Assembly (NCBI GenBank): GCA_028277325.1
Contig: JANQGL010000067.1
Span: 1 to 28,453, forward strand
Source: Magnetospira sp.
GTDB taxonomy: Bacteria > Pseudomonadota > Alphaproteobacteria > Rhodospirillales > Magnetospiraceae
Direction of reading: 5' to 3'
DNA length: 28,453 nt
Every line of letters begins with the position of its first letter. Position 1 is the stretch's first letter. The notes under the pieces were generated by a model. That model did not search any database and was not told the DNA's origin. It saw only the letters and a program-made list of their open reading frames with translations. A program made the position numbers and the translations under genes. This document shows positions 15,063-22,352 of this stretch, in pieces.

Positions 15063-15776
15063 TCAGAAACCGAGAAAGCCGGTCATCCAGGCGCCGACGC
15101 GTGACGCGTCGGTCGTCGTCTCCGGACGATCCAGCTCGGCCGCGCGAGCCATGGCCTCGTCCCCGGGGAGGAGACGGCCGGCCAGCCGGCGAAGCGTCGC
15201 CGACGTATATGCATGTGTGAATTCCGGATGCGCCTGCAGCGAGATCGCCGGCTGCGGGTAGGCGACTCCCGCGCAGGGGCAGAAATCGGAATACGCGAAC
15301 ACCGTCGCGCCGGGCGGCGCAATGACCACCTGGTCCCGATGCAGGGCGTTGAGGCACAGGGTGCCCGGTCCATCGTCCATCCAGGCAAGGCGCCGGTCGA
15401 GCCGGTAGCAATGCCGTCCGAACCCCCATCCGCCCGCCGCCTTTTCGACCCGGCCGCCGAACGCCTGGGCCATCACCTGATGGCCGAAGCAGATTCCAAT
15501 GGTCGGCACGCCGGCTTGGGTGGCGGATTGGAGGAAGGCCTCGAGACGGCGGATCCAGGGATCGGGGTCGTAGGCCGACTTGCGCGATCCGGTCACCAGC
15601 CACCCGTCGCAGGCGGTGACCGAGTCCGGGAAACGGTCGGCGTGGACGTCGTAGACCCGGTCCCTGAACCCGGGTGCCGCGGCGACCAGCAGGCGGCGGA
15701 ACATCGCGGCGTAATCACCGTGCGTCCGAACGACCTCCGGCGGCAGGGTGTCCGCTTGCAGAATCCCGACAATCAT
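15063..15776 (-). CDS. class I glutamine amidotransferase (GMP-synthase-like)
   Basis: The 237-residue product consists of a single class I GATase domain. The nucleophile elbow is GICFGHQ with Cys96, and the other triad members are His183 and Glu185 in LQAHPEF. WLVTGSRKSAYD (59-70) and NALHRDQV match stand-alone GMP-synthase-like amidotransferases in alphaproteobacteria. Such proteins hydrolyse glutamine or gamma-glutamyl compounds and donate ammonia; the specific substrate is unknown here. No synthetase partner is in the window. The start at 15776 lacks a strong ribosome-binding site, but no alternative is better. It is divergent from the ArsR gene across a 365-bp AT-rich gap, and lies 155 bp upstream on the minus strand from nothing but the head of the c-di-GMP gene. 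Confidence 0.88.
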   Translation of the reverse strand: MIVGILQADTLPPEVVRTHGDYAAMFRRLLVAAAPGFRDRVYDVHADRFPDSVTACDGWLVTGSRKSAYDPDPWIRRLEAFLQSATQAGVPTIGICFGHQVMAQAFGGRVEKAAGGWGFGRHCYRLDRRLAWMDDGPGTLCLNALHRDQVVIAPPGATVFAYSDFCPCAGVAYPQPAISLQAHPEFTHAYTSATLRRLAGRLLPGDEAMARAAELDRPETTTDASRVGAWMTGFLGF

Positions 15777-16141
15777 ACCGGTTCGTCGATGGCCAGACCC
15801 TGGGCGGCGACCCGGGATGCGGGCATGCGTTCAGCTGACATTTTTATCGGGCCATAGCCTAGTTTTTTTTATATTAGTATAAATTTATAGTGCAATGCAC
15901 TACATTTTCATGAATGAATGATCGTTCGCGAAAGGGATTGCGAAGAAAACCGCAATTGAATCAAATCCCTTCCAGGGACACCGTATAGTATTTCATTTTG
16001 CGGCGCACATCAAGTCCGAGAAAAAAGGTCTTTCAAAGGTCGGTGGATCATCTATATTCTTAATCTGAAAATGGTTATTCGGCTAGTCTGCCGGGAGACC
16101 GAACAAAAAACACAACATAAAACTCGGAGGATTGCTGGGAA
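15777..16141. other. AT-rich divergent intergenic region
   Basis: This 365-bp gap is much richer in A+T than the rest of the window (for example a run of nine T near 15863 and several A-tracts). It contains the dyad at 15888-15902, a 6-bp hairpin ATTGCG/CGCAAT (15937-15942 with 15951-15956) and short palindromes TTCATGAA and TTCGCGAA. A possible promoter for the ArsR gene has TATATT at 16053-16058 with only a weak -35. I see no open frame with good coding character. It probably holds divergent promoters and the ArsR operator, or is a transferred remnant. Confidence 0.5.
15888..15902. promoter_or_regulatory. 15-bp perfect dyad, possible ArsR-family operator
   Basis: TAGTGCAATGCACTA is a 7-1-7 perfect dyad in AT-rich DNA about 240 bp upstream of the ArsR-family gene and 112 bp upstream of the amidotransferase gene. 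It could bind a dimeric repressor. Its half-site also matches the terminal sequence of the MITE-like segment at 4199 and 4323, which may be chance. Confidence 0.35.
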
Positions 16142-16492
16142 ATGGATCTTGAGATTTTCCAGGCCAACGTACGCCAGGCCAGCGAACTGCTAAAGGCGAT
16201 GAGCAACCCGCACCGGCTTCTTGTGCTGTGTCAATTGGCCGGCGGCGAGAAAACGGTCGGCCAGTTGGAGGATGTTGTCGGGCTCAAGCAGTCCGCCCTG
16301 TCACAGCATTTGGCGCGTCTGCGCCGCGACCGCTTGGTACAGGCCCGGCGTTCGGCCCAGAACGTCTATTACTCCCTGGACGGGGAGGAAGCGGAAGCGA
16401 TCATCGAAACCCTGTATGGGTTGTACTGCGCCCCGGCGGGATCGGGGACCGGCGACGTGGAGGGCGAGACCTGCGCGGTCAACGCCGCCTGA
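16142..16492 (+). CDS. ArsR-family repressor, BigR/SqrR-type persulfide sensor
   Basis: The 116-residue product is a winged-helix ArsR/SmtB regulator. LLKAMSNPHRLLVLCQL opens the fold, and LKQSALSQHLARLRRDRLV is the recognition helix region, followed by the wing ARRSAQNVYYSL. Cys30 and Cys96 are spaced 66 residues apart. As I recall, the sulfide-responsive repressors BigR and SqrR use Cys pairs with this same spacing, which form a disulfide or polysulfide link that releases DNA. A third Cys is at 111. It therefore probably senses persulfides or sulfide and represses sulfur-detoxification genes. No sqr or blh gene is in the window, so its targets are elsewhere or it regulates the divergent amidotransferase. 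Start ATG 16142 has GGAGG 11 bases upstream, a little far. Confidence 0.9.
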   Translation: MDLEIFQANVRQASELLKAMSNPHRLLVLCQLAGGEKTVGQLEDVVGLKQSALSQHLARLRRDRLVQARRSAQNVYYSLDGEEAEAIIETLYGLYCAPAGSGTGDVEGETCAVNAA

Positions 16493-16496
16493 TCGA

Positions 16497-16514
16497 CCGG
16501 GGCCGCGGCCCCGG
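16497..16514. terminator. GC-rich palindrome between convergent genes
   Basis: CCGGGGCCGCGGCCCCGG is an 18-bp perfect palindrome in the 30-bp gap between the ArsR gene and the convergent gene that ends at 16523. As RNA it makes a 7- to 8-bp stem on either strand, but no T-tract follows. It probably helps terminate both genes. Confidence 0.5.
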
Positions 16515-16522
16515 CCGGCCGA

Positions 16523-17392
16523 TCAGTCATTGAGGGCGTTGAGCTGCCCTTGCTGAACGATCCACTTGAGTTCCTCCTTGATGATTTCCACGTGCGGGCT
16601 GTCCCCGGACCGCAGCACCTCGGAGATCACGTGGCATCGGGTGGCCGTCGGAAGGCGGTCGAAATTCTCCAGGAACAGGAACTTGATGCCCGGGCGGATG
16701 GTCGGTGACAGCAGCAGACTGGCGACCAGCTTGCGCCGCACGTCGTGGCGCAGGTTGCCCGCCTCGGTCAACTCGAAGAACTCGCGCACGAACTGACGCG
16801 GCGCGATCGCCCCGTCGAGCAGCGCCTGCAGATTGTGGCGCAACGCGGTGGTGTACTGCTTGCGGGTCTGCACGATGACCTTCGAGGCGTGGCGGCGCAC
16901 CGCCGCGATCGCCCCGGGGTTGAAAGCGTTCTCGGTGATCAGGTCGACGCAGTTGGAGACCGTGGAATGGCGGCTGGTCTCGCCGACCAGGCGCAGCACG
17001 CCGTTGACCAGCTTGACGTCGCGGGCCAGCGGGCCGAGGCGCGCCGTGGCGGCGACGGCCATCGGCGATTCCGGATCGCGGGTCGCCATCATGGCCAGCG
17101 GCAGCGGGTCTTCGAGGCCGTTGAGGTCGAGTTGATCGTTGAGCAGGAACTCGGGCATCAGGATGCGGTCTTCCTCGCCCGGCAGACAGAGCGGCTGTCC
17201 GGTGCGGTAGCGCTGCTTGATCTCGCCGGCCAGCTTCACGCTGTCCGGTGAAATCCCCAGCGCGTCGTCCCCCGTTTGTCGCTTGATGCCGCTGCTGGCC
17301 GCCATGCGTCGCCCGCCGTTCCCATCGGGTTGCGTGCCGGCGTCCAGGAAACGCGCACGCCGAGACATCCGGAACGATGCCGGATCAATCAT
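16523..17392 (-). CDS. conserved helical hypothetical protein
   Basis: The product has up to 289 residues. The start is uncertain: ATG 17392 is the longest, while ATG 17368 and ATG 17305 (MAASSGIKRQTGDDALGI) are alternatives, none with a strong ribosome-binding site. I do not recognise a named family. The sequence is almost all amphipathic helix (for example ATARLGPLARDVKLVNGVLRL and AIAAVRRHASKVIVQTRKQY), spaced like helical repeats, and ends with ELKWIVQQGQLNALND. There is no signal peptide or membrane segment, so it is cytosolic. It could be a scaffold or interaction protein; this is inference. It lies downstream of pheA on the same strand with a 61-bp gap and could share the kdsB-pheA transcript. 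Confidence 0.7.
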   Translation of the reverse strand: MIDPASFRMSRRARFLDAGTQPDGNGGRRMAASSGIKRQTGDDALGISPDSVKLAGEIKQRYRTGQPLCLPGEEDRILMPEFLLNDQLDLNGLEDPLPLAMMATRDPESPMAVAATARLGPLARDVKLVNGVLRLVGETSRHSTVSNCVDLITENAFNPGAIAAVRRHASKVIVQTRKQYTTALRHNLQALLDGAIAPRQFVREFFELTEAGNLRHDVRRKLVASLLLSPTIRPGIKFLFLENFDRLPTATRCHVISEVLRSGDSPHVEIIKEELKWIVQQGQLNALND

Positions 17393-17453
17393 TGTGGCGA
17401 CGGGGTTAACAAACTGTCAAGCGGAGTCGCGCCGGGCGCCGACGGCGGGCGAT

Positions 17454-18323
17454 TTATTCCTTGGCCGATCCGCGCGCGTCGATGAACCGGTAGGGATGCG
17501 CCGGATAGACCCCGAGGATCTTGACCTCGTGGGAAAAGAACTCCAGTTCCTCGAGCGCCAGCCGCAGGTCGCGGTTCTCGGGATGGCCTTCGACGTCGGA
17601 ATAGAACTGGGTGGCGTGGAACACCCCGTTCAGCATGTAGCTTTCCAGCTTGGTCATGTTGATGCCGTTGGTGGCGAAGCCGCCGAGCGCCTTGTAGAGG
17701 GCGGCGGGCACGTTGCGGACCCGGAACACGAAGGTGGTGATGATCCGCCCCGCCTTGGGATGCGGCACGATCGGCTGGCGCGCCATCAGCAGGAACCGCG
17801 TGGTGTTGTGGGCGGCGTCCTCGATGTCGGCCCGCAGCGACGCCAGGCCGTTCAGCTCGCCGGCCAGCTCCGACGCGATGACGGCCCGCGAGCGGTCGCC
17901 GGACTCCGCCAGTTCGGCCGCCGCGCCGGCGGTGTCGACCCGGACCACCGGCTTGAGGCCCAGCTCGGCGATCAGGCCGCGGCACTGGCCCAGGGCGTGA
18001 ATGTGCGAATGCACTTCCGCCAGATCCTCGATGCGCGCCCCGGGAACGGCCAGCAGGTGATGGTTCACCCGCTGGAAATGCTCGCCGATGATGTGCAGGC
18101 CGGAGTCCGGCAGCAGGTGATGGATGTCCGCCACCCGTCCGGCGACCGAGTTTTCGACCGGAATCATCGCCAGCATCGCCTGGTCGTCGCGCGCCGCCTG
18201 GAAAGCGTCCTCGAACGACCGGCAGGGCAGCGTGGTCATCTCCGGGCGGACGTGGCGGCAGGCGAGGTCGGAATAGGCGCCGGGGGCACCCTGGAAGGCG
18301 ATGGTCTTCGACGGATCGGGCAT
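17454..18323 (-). CDS. pheA: prephenate dehydratase
   Basis: The 289-residue monofunctional enzyme converts prephenate to phenylpyruvate in phenylalanine synthesis. The catalytic domain (1-185) begins TIAFQGAPGAYSD and ends with the catalytic HNTTRF motif (Thr174-Thr175-Arg176-Phe177). IPVENSVAGRV (54-64) is also typical. The C-terminal ACT domain (about 193-275; TTFVFRVRNVPAALYKAL) provides allosteric control by phenylalanine. The usual ESRP loop is replaced here by ESYM (227-230), a variant I associate with alphaproteobacteria. There is no fused chorismate mutase. The start ATG 18323 lies 13 bp after the kdsB stop, so the two form an operon. Confidence 0.95.
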   Translation of the reverse strand: MPDPSKTIAFQGAPGAYSDLACRHVRPEMTTLPCRSFEDAFQAARDDQAMLAMIPVENSVAGRVADIHHLLPDSGLHIIGEHFQRVNHHLLAVPGARIEDLAEVHSHIHALGQCRGLIAELGLKPVVRVDTAGAAAELAESGDRSRAVIASELAGELNGLASLRADIEDAAHNTTRFLLMARQPIVPHPKAGRIITTFVFRVRNVPAALYKALGGFATNGINMTKLESYMLNGVFHATQFYSDVEGHPENRDLRLALEELEFFSHEVKILGVYPAHPYRFIDARGSAKE

Positions 18324-18336
18324 CGGGCGGGGTTCC

Positions 18337-19086
18337 TCAGCGGCGGGCCAGCAGGGTGCGGGCCCGCTCCAGGTCGGCCGGAGTATCGACACCCAGGGGC
18401 AGCGTGTCAACGCGCGCCGCGGCGATCCGCATGCCGTTCTCCAGCGCCCGCAGCTGTTCCAGCCGTTCCCGGCGTTCGAGGACGCCGGGCGGCAGGCCGA
18501 CGAACCGGGCCAGGGCCTCGCGCCGCCAGGCGTAGAGCCCCACGTGGTGATACAGGTCGCCGTCGCCCCACGGCACCGCGGCGCGGCTGAAGTACAGGGC
18601 CGGGGCCGAGGTCGCGCCACCCGGAAACCCGACCACCGCCTTGACCGCGTTGGGATTGGTCCGTTCCTCCGGGTCGCGGATCGGCACCACCGGGGTCGCC
18701 AGGTCGCAGTCCGGATGCGCGGCCAGGGCGTCCAGGGTGCGTCGCAGGACCGCCGGATCGAGGGTCGGCAGGTCGCCCTGGACGTTGATCACCACGTCGT
18801 GGCGGGCCGCCGCGTCGACCAGACTCAGGGCCTCGAAGACGCGGTCCGACCCCGACGGATGGTCGGGCGTGGTGAGCACCGCATGGCCGCCGGCGCCGCG
18901 CACCGCGGCGGCGATCTCGGCCTCCGCGCAGGCCACCACGACCGGGCCCAGGCCGGCCTCGCGGGCCCGTTCGAGCACATGCGCGATCATCGGACTCCCG
19001 TGAATGTCGGCCAGCGGCTTGCCGGGCAGGCGGGTCGAGGCCATGCGCGCGGGGATCATCAGGATCGGACGAAACGGGTCGGTCAT
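18337..19086 (-). CDS. kdsB: 3-deoxy-manno-octulosonate cytidylyltransferase
   Basis: The 249-residue enzyme activates Kdo with CTP to CMP-Kdo for the lipopolysaccharide inner core. ILMIPARMASTRLPGKPLADI (9-29) is the KdsB signature, with the loop R-M-A-S-T-R-L-P-G-K binding CTP. TPDHPSGSDRVFEA and INVQGDLPTL are the sugar and metal-binding segments, and LYHHVGLYAWRREAL is another family hallmark. Length is normal. The start ATG 19086 faces the cytochrome c gene. The kdsB-pheA pair next to a membrane cytochrome c gene is a cluster I recall from several alphaproteobacteria, which supports both calls. Confidence 0.95.
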   Translation of the reverse strand: MTDPFRPILMIPARMASTRLPGKPLADIHGSPMIAHVLERAREAGLGPVVVACAEAEIAAAVRGAGGHAVLTTPDHPSGSDRVFEALSLVDAAARHDVVINVQGDLPTLDPAVLRRTLDALAAHPDCDLATPVVPIRDPEERTNPNAVKAVVGFPGGATSAPALYFSRAAVPWGDGDLYHHVGLYAWRREALARFVGLPPGVLERRERLEQLRALENGMRIAAARVDTLPLGVDTPADLERARTLLARR

Positions 19087-19238
19087 CGGCGCCCTCCCAC
19101 GGACACGGCCTCGGCGGTGGCCCGCCTCGGCGTCCGGCTGGTCTCGGAAAAGGGTTTTGCGAGAGGGCCCTGGTTCGATGTACAACAACGCCTCATATGG
19201 GCGCGAGCCATTTTTTGTTGTTTGGAGGGGGTGCGAGA

Positions 19239-19922
19239 ATGGAAACCATGTTGTACCGCGTCGGGGTCGCGGTCGTCGCCGGGGTGTTGGCGCTGGTGTT
19301 CGCCGATTGGGCCGGCGACGGATACCAACGGCGCAAGGCCGATCGAATGGCCGATCCGGCCTCGACCGTGGTCGCCCCGCCGGCCGGGGACCCGGCGGTC
19401 GAGGCGGCGGCGGCACCGGCCGAAGAGGCGGCGCCCGGCGAGGAGGCCGCTCCGGCCGGGGACCCGGCGGTCGAGGTGGCGGCGGCACCGGCCGAAGAGG
19501 CGGCGCCCGGCGAGGAAACCGCACCCGTGGACGAGGCGGCAGCCGCACCGGCGACTCCCGCCGAGCCGCCGGCCGCGGAGGGGCCGGTGGTGGTCGGCGG
19601 CGTCACCGGCGATCCGGCGCGCGGCGCGAGAATCTTCGGCCAATGCGCGGCCTGCCACTACGTGGACGACACCGGGCGCCACAAGTACGGTCCGAACCTG
19701 AAGGGGGTGGTCGGATCGAAGGTCGCCGCGATGACCGGCTATCGGTATTCGAAGGCGATGCAGGCCAAGGATGGCCGGTGGACCATCGAGACCCTCGCCG
19801 CCTACCTGGCCGATCCGCGCGGCGTGGTGACGGGCACCAAGATGGTGTTCAGCGGCCTGAAGGACCCGCAGGACCGGGCCGACATCATCGCCTACCTGAC
19901 GCAAGCGGACGCCGCCCGGTGA
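19239..19922 (+). CDS. membrane-anchored class I cytochrome c (CycM-like) with repetitive linker
   Basis: From ATG 19239, with GGAGGGG 8 bases upstream, the product has 227 residues; the in-frame ATG at 19197 has no such site. A hydrophobic segment (~6-23) anchors it to the inner membrane. An Ala/Pro/Glu-rich linker (~40-118) follows, then a class I cytochrome c domain in the periplasm. The haem motif is CAACH (136-140), and Met202 in TGTKMVFSGL is the sixth ligand. It would carry electrons to a terminal oxidase, as CycM/cytochrome c-552 does. The linker contains a 24-residue tandem repeat (see 19381-19524). It is divergent from kdsB and overlaps the next gene by 4 bases (GTGA). Confidence 0.92.
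   Translation: METMLYRVGVAVVAGVLALVFADWAGDGYQRRKADRMADPASTVVAPPAGDPAVEAAAAPAEEAAPGEEAAPAGDPAVEVAAAPAEEAAPGEETAPVDEAAAAPATPAEPPAAEGPVVVGGVTGDPARGARIFGQCAACHYVDDTGRHKYGPNLKGVVGSKVAAMTGYRYSKAMQAKDGRWTIETLAAYLADPRGVVTGTKMVFSGLKDPQDRADIIAYLTQADAAR
19381..19524 (+). repeat. 72-bp tandem duplication inside the cytochrome c linker
   Basis: 19381-19452 and 19453-19524 are identical at 68 of 72 positions. The unit is a whole number of codons (24), so it adds one repeat of an Ala/Pro/Glu-rich stretch (GDPAVEAAAAPAEEAAPGEE) to the linker between membrane anchor and haem domain. Confidence 0.9.
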
Positions 19923-20701
19923 CCGGGGCCTGTCCCGGACCGCTGATCGACCTTGCCGCGCGGGCGGCGGACGCGGCCGGCGCCGTCGTGCGCGGCTATT
20001 TCCGCCGTCCCGTCGGGATCGAGGACAAGCCGGACGACAGCCCGGTCACGGTGGCCGATCGCGAAGCCGAAACGGCGATCCGCCGGCTGCTGGACGTCGA
20101 GGTGCCGGAACACGGCGTTTTCGGCGAGGAGCACGGGACGCACGGCCTCGATCGCGACTACGTGTGGGTGCTCGATCCCATCGACGGCACCCGCGCGTTC
20201 ATTTGCGGACAGCCCACGTTCTGCATCCTGATCGCCCTGGCGCATCGTGGCCGGCCGGTGCTCGGGGTGGTCGACCAGCCGATCGCCGGCGAGCGGTGGA
20301 TCGGCGCGGTCGGTCACGGGGCGACCCTGAACGGCCGGCCGGTGCGGACCCGCGACTGCGACACCCTGCGGCGGGCGATCCTGCACACCACCGATCCGGC
20401 GCTGATCCCGCCGCCGCATCGGGCCGCCTATGACCGCCTGGAAGGCACCGTGGGGATGCACCGTTACGGCATCGACTGTTACGCCTATGCCCTGGTCGCC
20501 AGCGGCCACGTGGATCTGGTCTGCGAGGCGGACCTGAAACCCTACGATTACATGGCGCCGGCGGCGGTGGTCGAGAACGCCGGCGGCACCGTGACCGACT
20601 GGGACGGCCGGCCGCTCGCCCTCGGCGGCGACGGGCGGGTGCTCGCGGCCGGCAACGCGCCATTGCACGCGGCGGCGCTGGGCGTGTTAAATCGTTCCTG
20701 A
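19919..20701 (+). CDS. inositol-monophosphatase-family enzyme, probably histidinol-phosphatase (HisN-type)
   Basis: From a GTG at 19919 that overlaps the cytochrome c stop (GTGA), the product has 260 residues. It is a metal-dependent sugar-phosphatase fold enzyme. The metal ligands are Glu70/Glu71 in FGEEHG and Asp86/Asp89 in VWVLDPIDGTRAF, with a further Asp in LKPYDYMAPAAVVENAGG. The alphaproteobacterial histidinol-phosphatases (HisN) belong here, and the motif DPIDGTRAFI fits them, but inositol phosphatase or PAP phosphatase cannot be excluded. Cytoplasmic, no signal. Coupled translation with the cytochrome gene looks coincidental to function. Confidence 0.85.
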   Translation: MTGACPGPLIDLAARAADAAGAVVRGYFRRPVGIEDKPDDSPVTVADREAETAIRRLLDVEVPEHGVFGEEHGTHGLDRDYVWVLDPIDGTRAFICGQPTFCILIALAHRGRPVLGVVDQPIAGERWIGAVGHGATLNGRPVRTRDCDTLRRAILHTTDPALIPPPHRAAYDRLEGTVGMHRYGIDCYAYALVASGHVDLVCEADLKPYDYMAPAAVVENAGGTVTDWDGRPLALGGDGRVLAAGNAPLHAAALGVLNRS

Positions 20702-20834
20702 ATCGCATCTTTAAATGACATTAGAAACCCGCTAAAATCGGCCTCCCTCTTTCCGGGCACCGGCCAGGGCCTGTCGGCAATTCGGGTGGCGCCGTGGTTG
20801 CAGCGAGACGGTTGCGAGGCCAAAAGCGAGGACG

Positions 20835-20966
20835 ATGGACATGCCGGGCATATTCGAGGACGAGCGACGCCGCCTCGCGGCCGTTGCGCCCAATCCCTCC
20901 GGGACGGGTCGCGTTGTCCCGCCACGGCGTCATCCGAATTGTCAGCAGGCCCCGGCAGGGACGTGA
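20835..20966 (+). CDS. possible 43-residue upstream ORF coupled to the diguanylate cyclase gene
   Basis: The ATG at 20835 follows GCGAGGACG, and the frame ends at TGA 20964-20966, which overlaps the cyclase ATG (TGATG). The product would start MDMPGIFEDERRRLAAVAPN, then becomes Pro/Arg rich. I do not recognise it. The start site and coupling suggest it may be translated as a leader or small protein, but in high-GC DNA short frames arise often by chance. Confidence 0.3.
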   Translation: MDMPGIFEDERRRLAAVAPNPSGTGRVVPPRRHPNCQQAPAGT

Positions 20967-22288
20967 TGGACGCCACCGGAACCGCGGATGATCGTTGCGC
21001 ATTCGATCTTGCGTCCGGGCATTTTTTGCAGGCCGTCGAGTTCAGCAGCAACCTGATCGCGGTCTGCCGGGACGACCGTATCATCTATATCAACCGGGCG
21101 GGCTGCCGGCTGCTCGGCGCCGCCGGTCCCGGCTGCGTTTCCGGCGACCGGTTCTCCGGTTTTCTCGGCCCGGAATACGCCGCCCTGATGCGCGAGAGCA
21201 TGACGCCGTTCGCCGAGGACCCGGCGGGTACGCCGATACGGCTTTATACGCTCGACGATCGGACCCGCGACGTGGTGCTCAAGGTGGCCCGGCTGGACGG
21301 CACCCCGGAGCATTTTCTCCTCGAGGCGCGCGACATCACCGATCACCTGAGGATCGCCCACGGAAGCGAGCGTCAGCATCGGATCCTGGAACGGATCTTT
21401 CATTTCCTGCCGGAGGGCGTGATCTCGATCGACGAGACCGGACATATCCTCAGCCTCAATCCCGCCGCCGAGCGCCTGTTCGGCTGCCGGGCCAGCGAGG
21501 TGATCGGGCAATCGATCGACATGTTCATGCCGCCCCGCCTGCGGATCAGCCACGCCAAAGCGATCGCCAGCTACCGTAGGCGCGGGCATTCCGATCTGGT
21601 CGACAACACCCGCGACCTGCCGGCGATCCGTCGCGACGGCACGCCGTTCACGGTCGAGTTGCGGGTGACGGAGGTGCCCGACGGCGAGCACCGGCGGTTC
21701 ATCGCCACCGCCCGCGACGTCACCGAACAGCGGCTCGACGAGCGGCGCATGAGATACCTGGCGGCGCATGATTCGTTGACCGGACTGCCCAACCGCGCGC
21801 TGCTCGAGGAACGTCTGGCGCGGGCGGTGACGCGGACCGTCCGGCGGGGCGACGTGGTGGCCCTCTATTTCCTGGACCTGGACCATTTCAAGCCGATCAA
21901 CGATCGCATGGGCCACGAGGCCGGCGACGAGGTGCTGCGCACGATCGCCCGGCGGCTGACCGAGACGGTGCGCGCGATGGACACCGTGGCGCGGATCGGC
22001 GGCGACGAGTTCGTGGTCCTGATCGAGCAGCTGAACGATGCCGCCTGGGCGGCCAAGGTGGCGCGCAAGATGCTCGACGAGGTGCTCAAGCCGATCATGA
22101 TCAACGATCGCGAGGTCCGTCTCGGGGCCAGCATCGGGATCAGCCTGTATCCGCATCACGGCACCGACTGCGAGGTCCTGTTGCGGCGGGCCGACGCCGC
22201 CATGTACCGGGTCAAGGGCAGCGGGCGCAACGCCTACGCCTTCTTCGAGCCCAGCTTCGAGCAGCCGGTCGACGCCGTGGCGCCTTGA
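20966..22288 (+). CDS. PAS-PAS-GGDEF diguanylate cyclase
   Basis: From ATG 20966 (GCAGGGA upstream) the product has 440 residues. A first PAS-like region at about 15-125 (EFSSNLIAVCRDDRIIYINRA) and a clear second PAS at about 140-255 (GVISIDETGHILSLNPAAERLF) are followed by GGDEF at about 262-430. The active site RIGGDEFVVL (GGDEF 345-349) is intact, and the inhibitory I-site R336-A-M-D339 sits five residues upstream, so it probably makes c-di-GMP from two GTP and is product-inhibited. There is no membrane segment, so it is a cytosolic sensor; the PAS ligand is unknown. With the EAL protein at 11251-14907 the window encodes both making and breaking of c-di-GMP. Confidence 0.92.
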   Translation: MDATGTADDRCAFDLASGHFLQAVEFSSNLIAVCRDDRIIYINRAGCRLLGAAGPGCVSGDRFSGFLGPEYAALMRESMTPFAEDPAGTPIRLYTLDDRTRDVVLKVARLDGTPEHFLLEARDITDHLRIAHGSERQHRILERIFHFLPEGVISIDETGHILSLNPAAERLFGCRASEVIGQSIDMFMPPRLRISHAKAIASYRRRGHSDLVDNTRDLPAIRRDGTPFTVELRVTEVPDGEHRRFIATARDVTEQRLDERRMRYLAAHDSLTGLPNRALLEERLARAVTRTVRRGDVVALYFLDLDHFKPINDRMGHEAGDEVLRTIARRLTETVRAMDTVARIGGDEFVVLIEQLNDAAWAAKVARKMLDEVLKPIMINDREVRLGASIGISLYPHHGTDCEVLLRRADAAMYRVKGSGRNAYAFFEPSFEQPVDAVAP

Positions 22289-22292
22289 TCGC

Positions 22293-22307
22293 GCCGCCTT
22301 GGGCGGT
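22293..22307 (+). terminator. short hairpin after the cyclase gene
   Basis: CCGCC (22294-22298) and GGCGG (22302-22306) form a 5-bp stem with loop TTG, 5 bases after the stop; a G-T pair may extend it. No T-tract follows, so strength is doubtful. Confidence 0.3.
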
Positions 22308-22352
22308 CAAACTCGCGCCCTGTCGCGATCCCAATCACGAAGGAGTCTTCCG

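Noticed and set aside
17217..18590. Plus-strand frame over pheA and kdsB
   Set aside because: Mirror of two well-conserved minus-strand genes; composition is typical of shadow frames.
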